Assembly: GCF_003261575.2 (NCBI RefSeq)
Contig: NZ_CP036175.1
Coordinates: 2,852,001-2,916,000 of the forward strand
From: Klebsiella huaxiensis
Lineage (GTDB): Bacteria; Pseudomonadota; Gammaproteobacteria; Enterobacterales; Enterobacteriaceae
Direction: 5' to 3'
Length of the DNA: 64,000 nt
A program made the translations under genes and the position numbers. Of the stretch, positions 42,209-50,417 are shown piece by piece (the stretch's first letter is position 1; each line of letters opens with the position of its first letter). The notes beneath the pieces were generated by a model. That model saw nothing but the letters and a program-made list of their open reading frames with translations. It had not been told where the DNA came from and did no database searches.

Positions 42209-42727
42209 TCATTTTAGCGGCACATTTTGTTCCTTTGCCCATTTGCGCAAACGACCACAGGCGTTGGCATAAGGTGACGAGGTGTTGAAGGAGATCATCC
42301 GCCCCAGCGTCCATTTGCCATACCACGGTTGGCCGTAAAGCGTGTTGTCATCCCGCGCTTCGATGCAGGTGACAATCTGCTGTTTCGCCTGATGCAGGGC
42401 AGTAAGCAGAGCAGGGTAATCCAGCGGTGGATAATCGGCATAGAACTTCTGTGCCAGCAGTCCGAGCTGGTTCCATTTAAAGCCGGTTTCCGGGAAGTCG
42501 ATAGGCTGCCGGGTTTCGTCAAAAGTTATCCATTTGAGCACCAGTTCATTCCATCCCAGCAGATAGCAGACCAGATCGCGAACGCTCATCATTGTCCCCT
42601 GCGCGTGACCAGCCAGGGTCTTTTCGTTCGTTTTATTTTCAGGAATATGTGACAGGTAACCAGCCAGTTTTGCGAAGTTTTTCTCGATGGCTGCCAGTAG
42701 CTGATCCTGGGTTTGCGGTACGCTCAT
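42209..42727 (-). CDS. ClbS/DfsB-family four-helix-bundle protein
   Basis: Encodes 172 residues of the DUF1706 family, DinB-like fold. Markers: MMSVRDLVCYLLGWNELVLKW, FKWNQLGLLAQKF and the end PYANACGRLRKWAKE (split by the ORF's helices). ClbS protects colibactin producers by hydrolysing the toxin's cyclopropane; DfsB-type homologues without the toxin genes are common and have unknown roles. No clb genes are visible here. Convergent with the AraC gene, 10-bp gap. Confidence 0.84.
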   Translation of the reverse strand: MSVPQTQDQLLAAIEKNFAKLAGYLSHIPENKTNEKTLAGHAQGTMMSVRDLVCYLLGWNELVLKWITFDETRQPIDFPETGFKWNQLGLLAQKFYADYPPLDYPALLTALHQAKQQIVTCIEARDDNTLYGQPWYGKWTLGRMISFNTSSPYANACGRLRKWAKEQNVPLK

Positions 42728-42753
42728 AGCGAGTTCCTTTCTAAGTGATTTGA

Positions 42754-42852
42754 TTCCCGGAGGCGAAGCTGCGCATCTGTCCGGGCTACCCGTCTTCAGC
42801 CATCTGCGAACCGGTAGCCCGGGTAGGTGCTTGGCGCCGCCCTGGGGGGAAG
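42754..42852. repeat. BIME (two REPs)
   Basis: CCCGGAGGCGAAGCTGCGCA...GTCCGGGCTAC (42754-42789) and CGGTAGCCCGGGTAGGTGCT...CCCTGGGG (42811-42848), between the ClbS-like and DUF6616-like genes. Confidence 0.82.
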
Positions 42853-42863
42853 CGCGCAGAGAA

Positions 42864-43196
42864 TCAACCCAGCGCGTTCAGATGCTCTTCCAGACTACCG
42901 GTGTTCGCGGCGGCATTGATATGTTCAAAATAATCATACCAGCCGCTGGCGGCGATACCAGCCAACAGCGCATCGCGGGCCTGAGCGTCGGGAAAACGCC
43001 AGATGCCTAAAAAACGGTGTGGGGAGGCTTTATCGATAGCGGTATCGGTCTGCGCCAGCGTCAGGAGTTCGACGCCCCATTGCGCGAGACCGCTCATCCC
43101 AGACTGAATGCCATTGATAAACTGCTGACGCTGCTCCACAGACAGCGCGTGCCAGGCGGAGTTAGGGGTATAAAGTTCGACTAAATAGTGAGACAT
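42864..43196 (-). CDS. Small ferredoxin-fold protein (DUF6616/YCII-like)
   Basis: Encodes 110 residues from ATG 43194-43196, with AAGGAG 9 bases upstream; the open frame runs further up but has no start signal. SHYLVELYTPNSAWHALS starts a beta-alpha-beta pattern resembling muconolactone isomerase-like or YCII-like dimers. It is 31 bp after the MarR gene and in the same direction, so probably in one operon under MarR control. The function is unknown. Confidence 0.72.
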   Translation of the reverse strand: MSHYLVELYTPNSAWHALSVEQRQQFINGIQSGMSGLAQWGVELLTLAQTDTAIDKASPHRFLGIWRFPDAQARDALLAGIAASGWYDYFEHINAAANTGSLEEHLNALG

Positions 43197-43227
43197 AACG
43201 GGTGACTCCTTTGGGTTGATATCCAGA

Positions 43228-43728
43228 TCATGAGAGACTTTTTCCTGCCAGCGTACCGGCGGCGACTTTCGCCAACAGTTCGGATAGCTGGATGCGTTCC
43301 TGCGCTGAGAGATGGCTGAATAAGCCAGCAATCCACCGGCCGTGCTGGGCGAAGACGCTGCCGATAAGCTGCTTGCCCTCAGGGGTTAATGCGATACGCA
43401 TGGCCCGGCCATCAAGAGGGTCGGCGTGGCGCTCAATTAACTGGTCACGCTCAAGGCCGTTAAGCAGCCCGGTAATGGTTGCCCGGGTGACGCCTGCTTT
43501 TTCCGCCAACACGTTGGGAGCGAGGCCGTCGGTTGCGGCATCGAGCAAAAACAGCAGCACGAAACGTCCCTCGGATAATCCCCACGGAGCCAGCAGCGTT
43601 GCGCAATCGCGGTCGATGGCAGCCGCTAACGACAGAGTTTGAAAACAGAGGCGGATATTGTCGACGTCAGCAAGCTGATGACGCTCGGCCTCCTGCAGCA
43701 GCGAAAGGTATTTTTGTTCAAGTTCCAT
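43228..43728 (-). CDS. MarR-family transcriptional regulator
   Basis: Encodes 166 residues with a winged HTH: NVLAEKAGVTRATITGLLNG followed by the wing RHADPLDGRAMRIALT. It is unrelated to marR at 7156 beyond the family. A long palindrome 9-41 bp upstream of its ATG is the likely operator. The following DUF6616-like gene would be regulated with it. The ligand is unknown. Confidence 0.86.
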   Translation of the reverse strand: MELEQKYLSLLQEAERHQLADVDNIRLCFQTLSLAAAIDRDCATLLAPWGLSEGRFVLLFLLDAATDGLAPNVLAEKAGVTRATITGLLNGLERDQLIERHADPLDGRAMRIALTPEGKQLIGSVFAQHGRWIAGLFSHLSAQERIQLSELLAKVAAGTLAGKSLS

Positions 43729-43737
43729 ATCAGCCTC

Positions 43738-43769
43738 AGCTATATAGTATGGTGCCTAACTATATGGCT
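43738..43769. promoter_or_regulatory. Palindromic operator upstream of MarR gene
   Basis: AGCTATATAGTA - TGGTGCC - TAACTATATGGCT: two near-identical 12-13 bp arms in inverted orientation. MarR proteins bind 16-24 bp AT-rich palindromes of this kind. The arms contain TATA-like words, so the operator probably covers the -10 region. Confidence 0.75.
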
Positions 43770-43877
43770 GAAGCGATAGACGATCAAGCGAAAATGTGGA
43801 GGTTGATGACAAACCTGGTCTGAACGCCGAGCCTGATTTTGCCGGATGGCGGCTGACGCCATACCCGGCCTTGAACA

Positions 43878-44160
43878 TTTCCCGGAGGCGATGCTGCGCA
43901 TCTGTCCGGGCTACCCGTCTTCAGACGTCTGCGATCCCGTAGCCCGGGCAAGGCGCTTTGCGCCGCCCCCGGGAAGAAGACCGCAGGGTGTTGCCGAATT
44001 ATCCCGGAGGCGATGCTGCGCATCTGTCCGGGCTACCCGTCTTCAGACGTCTGCGATCCCGTAGCCCGGGCAAGGCGCTTGCGCCGCCCCCGGGAAGAAG
44101 ACCGCAGGGTGTTGCCGAATTATCCCGGAGGCGATGCTGCGCATCTGTCCGGGCTACCGA
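43878..44160. repeat. Tandem BIME array (about 122-bp unit)
   Basis: Two full units and a partial third. CCCGGAGGCGATGCTGCGCA recurs at about 43881, 44005 and 44127, each followed by a GTAGCCCGGGCAAGGCGC arm. The linker is TCTTCAGACGTCTGCGATC rather than the ACTTTCACATCGCACG linker of the 2930-3590 array. It occupies nearly all of the 458 bp between the MarR promoter and the flavin reductase gene. Confidence 0.88.
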
Positions 44161-44187
44161 TCTCAACAATCTGCGGGTCGGCAAGGT

Positions 44188-44769
44188 TTACTCTTCCGGG
44201 GTATTAGCCTGTACGCGGCGACCGCTGGCGACAAAATTGCCAGTGCCGAGATGATGCAGGGTATTGATCTTATCGTCGTCGAACTGCCAGCGACCGGTGA
44301 CGAACGCGCGCTCATCGGCAGCGGCGGAAACCACCTCGCCAAACAGAGTGTCGTACTGCTCCTGAGCCGCCGTTGGCGGCAGCAGGCGGCACTCCATCCA
44401 CGCCAGACATTTCTCTTCGATCAGCGGCAATCCCAGCTCCGGGCCTTGCACTACCGGAATGCCGTAAGCGTTAAATTTATCCTCATCGCGCCCGCTGATG
44501 CTACCGACCGCGTAGGTCCAGCTTGCGGCCTCCACGCCAGGGACGACGATGCCGAAGGTACCGTTGCGCTCAATAATTTCCCGCGTCCAGGCGCTTTTAT
44601 CCACCACGATAGCCAGCCTCGGTGGTGCAAACTCCACCGGCATCGACCACGCGGCGGCCATGACGTTACGGCGTTGAGACTGGGTGTCATAGCTGGTTAT
44701 CAGAATGGTCGGGCCATGATTAAGCAGGCGACTGGCGTACTGGAGTTCCACGTGGCGAAAACGGCTCAT
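44188..44769 (-). CDS. Flavin reductase-like (FMN-binding split barrel) protein
   Basis: Encodes 193 residues from ATG 44767-44769 (AAGGAA just upstream). The split-barrel fold shows PTILITSYDTQSQRRNVMAA near the start, then LAIVVDKSAWTREIIERNGT and GSISGRDEDKFNAYGI. Such proteins bind FMN and either reduce it for two-component monooxygenases or act as flavoenzymes. It could supply reduced FMN to the LLM monooxygenases at 24318 and 26462, though it is 13 kb away and not in that operon. Confidence 0.82.
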   Translation of the reverse strand: MSRFRHVELQYASRLLNHGPTILITSYDTQSQRRNVMAAAWSMPVEFAPPRLAIVVDKSAWTREIIERNGTFGIVVPGVEAASWTYAVGSISGRDEDKFNAYGIPVVQGPELGLPLIEEKCLAWMECRLLPPTAAQEQYDTLFGEVVSAAADERAFVTGRWQFDDDKINTLHHLGTGNFVASGRRVQANTPEE

Positions 44770-44869
44770 ATGCGTTCCTTGGTAAATGGGTCTGATGCCA
44801 GACCACACGTTAATCCGCAATGAAAATGTAATCAATACGTCATACAGGCTCCCTATAGTCGGCGGCACG

Positions 44870-44993
44870 ATACCCTAAATAATTCGAGTTGCAGGCAGGC
44901 GGCAAGTGAGCGAATCCCCTGGAGCTTACTTTGGTAAGTGACTGGGGTGAACGAATGCGGCCAACGCACATGCAACTTGAAGAATGACGGGTA
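44870..44993. repeat. MITE-like palindromic repeat, copy 4
   Basis: Inverted relative to copy 3: starts TACCCTAAATAATTCGAGTT and ends CAACTTGAAGAATGACGGGTA; 124 bp, with an internal GCTTACTTTGGTAAG-type hairpin. It lies directly upstream of the ABC transporter operon. Confidence 0.88.
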
Positions 44994-45016
44994 AAAGTCC
45001 CAAAGAGGATAACAAT

Positions 45017-45109
45017 ATGGTAGCTCCCCTGAATTTATCTCAGGTGAGCGCGGCCCGGCGGATGTTGACCGCGGGTAGAGCATCGCTTTCCCAATGGGGA
45101 GGGCGATAA
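45017..45109 (+). CDS. Putative 30-residue leader peptide ORF
   Basis: ATG at 45017 with AGAGGA 7 bases upstream, and TAA at 45107-45109 overlapping the ATPase ATG as TAATG. The product is basic and not hydrophobic (MVAPLNLSQVSAARRM...). Good ribosome site plus stop-start overlap suggest real translation, coupling the ATPase to it. It could be a leader or attenuator peptide. No family is recognised. Confidence 0.5.
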   Translation: MVAPLNLSQVSAARRMLTAGRASLSQWGGR

Positions 45110-45810
45110 TGCGCGCGCTTACCAGCATTAAACTCGACGGCGTTTCGTTCGCCTTCGGTGCCAACACCGTTCTTAATCAGATCAGTCTGCATATCGATGC
45201 GGGCAGCATCGTTGCGCTGCTGGGGCCTTCTGGCTGCGGCAAAAGTACGCTGCTGCGCCTGCTGGCAGGATTAACAGTTCCCGCCAGCGGCAACATTCAC
45301 TTCGGCGATCGCCTGGTGGCGAAAACCGGCTGGGGAATGCCCCCGGAGCAGCGCGATCTCGGCATGGTCTTCCAGGATTACGCTCTGTGGCCGCATATGA
45401 CGGCTGCGCAGAACGTAGCTTTTCCGCTGCGTATGCGCGGTGTAGCGCGCCGCGAACGGCAAAAGCGGGTTATGGAAGCACTGGCGCTGGTTGGTCTCAA
45501 CGGCTTCGCCGAGCGTAAACCGTCGGGGCTTTCCGGCGGCCAGCAGCAGCGCGTCGCCCTGGCCCGCGCTATCGTCGCTGAACCCCGCGTGCTGCTGTTC
45601 GACGAACCGCTCTCCAATCTCGATAGCGAACTGCGCGAGTCGTTGTGCGTCGAAATGAGCCGCCTGCTGCGCCAGTTAGGCATCACCGCCGTCTACGTCA
45701 CCCATGACCGTCGCGAAGCAGAACTGCTGGCTGACAAGATTGTTCATTTATCTGCGGGCAGCATTGCCGCCGTCCGCGCCGTTACTTCATCCTCAGGGGA
45801 ATCTGCATGA
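45109..45810 (+). CDS. ABC importer ATP-binding protein (FbpC/PotA-like)
   Basis: Encodes 233 residues from ATG 45109 with GGAGG 6 bases upstream. Walker A GPSGCGKST (39-47), Q-loop MVFQDYALWPHMTAAQNV, signature LSGGQQQRVALARAI, Walker B LLFDEPLSNLD and H-loop VTHDRREAE. It is shorter than PotA/FbpC because the C-terminal regulatory domain is missing. Overlaps the binding-protein gene by 4 bp (ATGA). Confidence 0.88.
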   Translation: MRALTSIKLDGVSFAFGANTVLNQISLHIDAGSIVALLGPSGCGKSTLLRLLAGLTVPASGNIHFGDRLVAKTGWGMPPEQRDLGMVFQDYALWPHMTAAQNVAFPLRMRGVARRERQKRVMEALALVGLNGFAERKPSGLSGGQQQRVALARAIVAEPRVLLFDEPLSNLDSELRESLCVEMSRLLRQLGITAVYVTHDRREAELLADKIVHLSAGSIAAVRAVTSSSGESA

Positions 45811-46775
45811 AAACCGTTATGACCGTTAAGAAAGGAGTTGCGCTCGCGATTATGTTGTCTGCTACCATGATATCCAGCGCCCACGCGCTGACCGTATACA
45901 CCGCTGGTCCGGGCTCTCTGGCGAAAAGTCTCGCCAGCGGCTATGAGAAGAAAACCGGGGTTAAGGTGAATATTTTCCAGGCCACCACCGGCAAGGTGAT
46001 GGCGCGTCTGGAAGCCGAACAGGCGAATCCACAGGCTGACGTGCTGATCTCCGCATCCTGGGACACGGCGGAGGATTTGCATAACCGTGGCTGGCTACTA
46101 CCGTATCAGAGCGCTAATGCCGATAAGATTCCGGCGAATCTGAAATCCGCTGATTACGTCGCTCAGGGTATTTCGGCGTTGGGGATCGTCTGGAACACCA
46201 AAAGCGGCACCCCGGAGCCGAAAGAGTGGCGCGATCTGACCGAAGCCGCGTTCAAAGATAAAGTCACCACGCCGGACCCGGCGCTCTCCGGCGCATCACT
46301 GGATTTGCTGATCGGGTTACAGAATGGCATGGGCGATAAAGCCTGGGCGCTGTTTGACGACCTGAAGAAGAACGGCATGGTGGTCAGCGGGCCAAATGCC
46401 CAGGCGGTAACGCCTGTTATGCAGGGGGCGAAAGCCGCGGTGTTCGGCGCGGTGGATTATGTCTCTTACGGCAATATTCATCAGGGCGAATCGCTGAAGG
46501 TGATTTTCCCGGCCAGCGGTACGGTTATCGCGCCGCGCCCAATGATGATCCTCAAAACCAGCCAGCATGCTGACGATGCCAAAGCCTTTGTTGACTATGT
46601 CCTGTCGCCGGAAGGTCAGACGCTGGTCGCCGATGCCTGGCTGATGCCCGCCCGTAGCGATGTTCAGGCGAAACGTCCGTTGCTCAATGAGCTGAAAATT
46701 CTGCCGACCACCAGCGATGGCAACAGTGAACGTAGCGCGGTCCTCTCACGTTTTAATTCGCTTTTCGCGCAATAA
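45807..46775 (+). CDS. ABC importer periplasmic binding protein (FbpA/AfuA-like)
   Basis: Encodes 322 residues with a signal peptide (about 1-27, SAHA-LTV). Family-1/6 binding protein: LTVYTAGPGSLAKSLASGYE and the hinge ISALGIVWNTKSG. FbpA-type iron proteins have a paired Tyr ligand; here the corresponding AVDYVSYGNIHQG region has separated tyrosines, so iron is not assured. AfuA-type sugar-phosphate or phosphonate uptake is equally possible. The ligand is not determined. Confidence 0.83.
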   Translation: MKTVMTVKKGVALAIMLSATMISSAHALTVYTAGPGSLAKSLASGYEKKTGVKVNIFQATTGKVMARLEAEQANPQADVLISASWDTAEDLHNRGWLLPYQSANADKIPANLKSADYVAQGISALGIVWNTKSGTPEPKEWRDLTEAAFKDKVTTPDPALSGASLDLLIGLQNGMGDKAWALFDDLKKNGMVVSGPNAQAVTPVMQGAKAAVFGAVDYVSYGNIHQGESLKVIFPASGTVIAPRPMMILKTSQHADDAKAFVDYVLSPEGQTLVADAWLMPARSDVQAKRPLLNELKILPTTSDGNSERSAVLSRFNSLFAQ

Positions 46776-46783
46776 ACCGATTT

Positions 46784-46915
46784 CCCCGGGTGGCGAAAGC
46801 GTGCTCGGGCAAAAAGTAGCCTGGTCAGCGTAGCGCCACCGGGAAGATGCAACGCTGAGGCATCAGGCCCGGTGCATCTCCCGGAGGCGGCGCTGGTGCG
46901 CCTGTCCGGGCTACC
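46784..46915. repeat. Two REP-type palindromes inside the ABC operon
   Basis: CCCCGGGTGGCG (46784-46796) pairs with CGCCACCGGG (46834-46843); a second unit TCCCGGAGGCGGCGCTGGTG...GTCCGGGCTACC spans 46879-46915. They separate the binding-protein and permease genes and may lower permease expression relative to the binding protein. Confidence 0.78.
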
Positions 46916-46962
46916 GGATCGCAGACGGCTGTGAAGTTGTGGATTGTTTCCAGGAAAATACC

Positions 46963-48618
46963 GTGAAACAGAAACTTATTTCGACGGGAACGCTAACGGC
47001 GCTGCTGGTGCTGGTGGCGTTGCCGCTCTTCTTTATTGTGCTTCAAGCTATTTTTCCCCAGTTTAGCGCCGGTTCGCTGGACGGCGCGTTTAGCGGCGTA
47101 TCGACGCTGATTGACGACCCGCAGCTGACGACGATGCTTGGCGGCACCCTGTGGGTAGCCTGCGGCGTGGCGCTGATGAGCGTGATTATCGGTTTGCCGC
47201 TGGGCGTGCTGCGCGGATTGTTTAACTTGCCGCTACCCCGCCTGTGGGATCTGCTATTTCTGATCCCCTTTCTTACGCCGCCCTATATCGCTGCGCTGTC
47301 ATGGATGCTGGTGCTGCAAAGCAACGGCTATCTGCAACAACTGACCGGCTGGGATCTGAACGATCTGCTGTTCAGCCGCAGCGGGATCGTGCTGGTGATG
47401 ACCCTCAACATCTTCCCGGTGGTCTATTTTGCGGTCTCGCGCAGCCTGCTGGCGAGCGGTCAGCGGCTGGCGATAGTGGCGCGGGTGCACGGGGCCAGCG
47501 CCTGGCGGGCGTTCTGGCATATCACGTTGCCGATGCTTTCTCCGGCGCTGGCGGCGGGGATGCTGCTGGCGTTTACCCTCGCCATTGAAGAGTACGGCGT
47601 TCCGGCGGCCCTCGGTTCACGGGCAGGGCTGGTGATGCTCACCGTCGGGATAGAGAAAAAGCTCGCCGACTGGCCTATCGACCTGCCGGGTGCGTCGCTG
47701 CTGTCATTGCTGCTGATTGCGGTAGCGCTGCTGGCCTGGTGGCTGCAAAAGCGGCTGATTGGCGATAAGGAAGTGACCAGCGTCACCGGCAAGCCGGGAG
47801 AGAACAGCGGGGCGGATTTGGGCTGGATGACGCTTCCGGCGGTGCTGTTTATGGCGGGTATCGGCGGACTGGCGGTGTTATTACCGGGGGCGTCGATGGT
47901 GCTAACCAGCCTGATGGGGACGCTGTCAGGCGGTATTCATGCTGACAATTTTACCTTCAGGCATTTCGATGCGCTGTTTGCCCAGCAGGGCGATGCGCTG
48001 TCGGCGCTGGGGACCAGCCTTTCGCTGGCGCTGGCTTCGGCATTGATCGTCGGCCTCGTCGGCATGCTGGCCGCCTGGCTGGTATTGGTGCAGAAAATCA
48101 AGGGGAGTGCGATTGTTGATGCGTTATCGCTGATGCCAGCAGCGCTGCCGGGCGTGGTGGTCGGCGTTGGGCTGATTCTGCTGTGGAATCAACCGTTCTG
48201 GCCGGTTTCTCCCTATAACACCTGGTTTATGCTACTGCTTTCTTATTGTTGTTTGCTGCTGCCGTGGCCGGTGCGCTATGTCGGCAGCGCGCTACGCCAA
48301 CTCGGAAATAACCTTGAACCGGCGGCGCGGGTGCATGGTGCTACGCCATTGCAGGCGCTGCGTTTGATTGTTCTGCCGCTGGTGTTTCCGGCGCTGCTGG
48401 CGGCGATGCTGATGGTGTTTGCCGTTGCCTCCCGTGAACTGGTGACCTCGCTGCTGCTGGCCCCCGCCGGGACGCAAACCGTAGCGGTGTTTATCTGGCG
48501 TCAGTTTGAGCAGGGCTCGGTAGGACAGGGGATGGCAATGGCTTCCCTGACGCTATTTACTGGCCTGGCTTTAATGCTCAGCGCATTGGCGTTGATGCAG
48601 CGGGGCACGCGCGAATAA
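46963..48618 (+). CDS. ABC importer permease, fused two-domain type
   Basis: Encodes 551 residues from GTG 46963 (AGGA 7 bases upstream); an in-frame GTG at 46939 has no ribosome site. Two permease domains in one chain, each with six helices and an EAA loop: VARVHGASAWRAFWHITLPM (first half) and AARVHGATPLQALRLIVLPL (second half). This is the FbpB/SfuB/AfuB layout. With one ATPase dimer it would form the complete importer. The gene follows the binding protein after a 187-bp REP-containing gap. Confidence 0.87.
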   Translation: MKQKLISTGTLTALLVLVALPLFFIVLQAIFPQFSAGSLDGAFSGVSTLIDDPQLTTMLGGTLWVACGVALMSVIIGLPLGVLRGLFNLPLPRLWDLLFLIPFLTPPYIAALSWMLVLQSNGYLQQLTGWDLNDLLFSRSGIVLVMTLNIFPVVYFAVSRSLLASGQRLAIVARVHGASAWRAFWHITLPMLSPALAAGMLLAFTLAIEEYGVPAALGSRAGLVMLTVGIEKKLADWPIDLPGASLLSLLLIAVALLAWWLQKRLIGDKEVTSVTGKPGENSGADLGWMTLPAVLFMAGIGGLAVLLPGASMVLTSLMGTLSGGIHADNFTFRHFDALFAQQGDALSALGTSLSLALASALIVGLVGMLAAWLVLVQKIKGSAIVDALSLMPAALPGVVVGVGLILLWNQPFWPVSPYNTWFMLLLSYCCLLLPWPVRYVGSALRQLGNNLEPAARVHGATPLQALRLIVLPLVFPALLAAMLMVFAVASRELVTSLLLAPAGTQTVAVFIWRQFEQGSVGQGMAMASLTLFTGLALMLSALALMQRGTRE

Positions 48619-48694
48619 AGGCGATCGCACAAAATAGCTGGTCAGGCAGAAAAAACAGGCTATAAATGTCGGACACCGATTGCTGGAGGCATTG

Positions 48695-49540
48695 ATGAGT
48701 CCATTTTTAAGCGCCTATTTTTCTCGTCTGGGCTGGACGGGAACCCCTGAAGTATCGATTAACACCTTGCGCGAACTGCATATCCACCATAACGGCGCGA
48801 TCCCGTTTGAGAACCTCGATGTGCTGTTGCCCCGGGAGATGCACCTCGACGATCGGACGCTGGAAGATAAGCTGATTCATGGTCGCCGAGGCGGTTACTG
48901 CTTTGAACAAAATGGTCTGTTGGAGAGAGCGCTGCGCGAGATGGGCTTTAACGTGCGCAGCCTTCTCGGGCGCGTGGTGCTTGCCAATCCGCTGCATATG
49001 CCGCCGCGCACTCATCGGTTGCTGCTGGTGGAGGTGGAAGGCGAACGCTGGATTGCCGATGTCGGCTTCGGCGGTCAGACCCTGACCGCGCCGATTAAGC
49101 TGCTGGCTGATGTTGAACAAACCACCCCGCACGGTGAGTATCGCTTGATTTATGAAGGGGATGAATGGGTGCTGCAGTTCAGTCATCACGGTCACTGGCA
49201 GTCGATGTACCATTTTGATTTGGGTCGCCAGTACGCTTCTGACTATGTGATGGGCAATTTCTGGTCGGCGCACTGGCCGCAGTCGCACTTTCGTCATCAT
49301 CTGCTGATGTGTCGCCATTTACCGGACGGCGGCAAAATGACGTTAACCAATTTCCACTTTACCCATTGGGATAAAAACCATGTGGTCGAAAAGCTGGATT
49401 TACCGGACGTTCCGGCGCTGTACGAAGCGCTGCAAACGCGTTTCGGCCTCGGCGTTGACGATGCGAAATATGGCTTTAGCGAAGCGGAGCTGGCGGCGGT
49501 AATGGCGGCGTTTGATACGCATCCAGAGGCGGGGAAATAA
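48695..49540 (+). CDS. nhoA: Arylamine N-acetyltransferase NhoA
   Basis: Encodes 281 residues from ATG 48695 (GGAG 6 bases upstream). The Cys-His-Asp triad is visible: Cys in GRRGGYCFEQNGLLE, His in PRTHRLLLV and Asp in WIADVGFGGQT. It acetylates arylamines and N-hydroxyarylamines with acetyl-CoA in the cytoplasm. It lies next to narV, convergent, matching the nhoA-narZ neighbourhood of E. coli. Confidence 0.92.
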   Translation: MSPFLSAYFSRLGWTGTPEVSINTLRELHIHHNGAIPFENLDVLLPREMHLDDRTLEDKLIHGRRGGYCFEQNGLLERALREMGFNVRSLLGRVVLANPLHMPPRTHRLLLVEVEGERWIADVGFGGQTLTAPIKLLADVEQTTPHGEYRLIYEGDEWVLQFSHHGHWQSMYHFDLGRQYASDYVMGNFWSAHWPQSHFRHHLLMCRHLPDGGKMTLTNFHFTHWDKNHVVEKLDLPDVPALYEALQTRFGLGVDDAKYGFSEAELAAVMAAFDTHPEAGK

Positions 49541-49594
49541 TCAGCATACAGCAGCAGTAAGCTGGATAAGGCATTCGCAGCGATCTCAGGAAAA

Positions 49595-49686
49595 AGCCCC
49601 CGGCGGCGCTGCGCTTGGCCGGGCTACAGGTTCACCGCCGTCAGCGGTTCGGTAGCCCGGACAGGTGCGTAGCACCGCCTCCGGGA
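49595..49686. repeat. BIME (two REPs)
   Basis: AGCCCCCGGCGGCGCTGCGC...GGCCGGGCTAC (49595-49627) and GGTAGCCCGGACAGGTGCGT...CTCCGGGA (49650-49686), between convergent nhoA and narV. Confidence 0.82.
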
Positions 49687-49736
49687 GAGGTATCCCTGCG
49701 TAGTAATGCACGCCTGGGATGGTTGGTTTTATTTGC

Positions 49737-50417
49737 TCAACGCCGTGAACGTACCACCTGATAGCGGCGGGTGAAATACTCCACCGGCGCGCTCCAGACG
49801 TGTACCAGACGAGTGAACGGGAACAGCAGGAAGATGGTCATCCCCAGCACCAGATGAACGCGATAAATCCACGCCACGCCGTCAAGATGCGCCGATGCGC
49901 CGCCGTGGAAAGTCACCACCGCCTGCGCCCAGTCCACCAGTTTTAGCATCTCGCTGCCGTCCGGGTGCTGCGCGGAGAACGGAATCGTCGTCAGGCCGAG
50001 TGCGCACTGAATCAGCAGAATGCTCAGAATCAGAATATCCGCCGTGGTGGAGGTCGCGCGAATGCGCGGGTTGGTCAGACGACGCACCAGCAGGCCGATG
50101 CCGCCGACCAATGTCAGCACACCGCAAACCCCGCCCAGAATCATCGCCATTAGCTGCTTTTGCGACATTGGCAGGAACCAGGAATAGACCCAGTGCGGCG
50201 TCAACATGCCGAAGAAATGGCCGAAGAAGATCCCGAGAATACCGATATGGAACAGGTTCGACCAAAGCACCATCCCGCGCTTATCCAGCATCTGGCTCGA
50301 TGAGGCGCGCCAGGTGTACTGGCCGTAGTCGTAGCGCAGCCAGCTGCCGATCAGGAAAACCGTGCCGCAGAGGTAGGGGTAGATATCGTAAAAGAAGACG
50401 TTAAGGTACTGTATCAT
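49737..50417 (-). CDS. narV: Nitrate reductase Z cytochrome b (gamma) subunit NarV
   Basis: Encodes 226 residues, five helices, the di-heme quinol-oxidising membrane subunit of nitrate reductase Z. The N-terminus MIQYLNVFFYDIYPYLCGTV and the helices with haem-ligating His (SNLFHIGILGIFFGHFFGM and VHLVLGMTIFLLFPFTRLVH) match NarI/NarV. It overlaps narW by 4 bp and is the last gene of narUZYWV. Confidence 0.92.
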   Translation of the reverse strand: MIQYLNVFFYDIYPYLCGTVFLIGSWLRYDYGQYTWRASSSQMLDKRGMVLWSNLFHIGILGIFFGHFFGMLTPHWVYSWFLPMSQKQLMAMILGGVCGVLTLVGGIGLLVRRLTNPRIRATSTTADILILSILLIQCALGLTTIPFSAQHPDGSEMLKLVDWAQAVVTFHGGASAHLDGVAWIYRVHLVLGMTIFLLFPFTRLVHVWSAPVEYFTRRYQVVRSRR

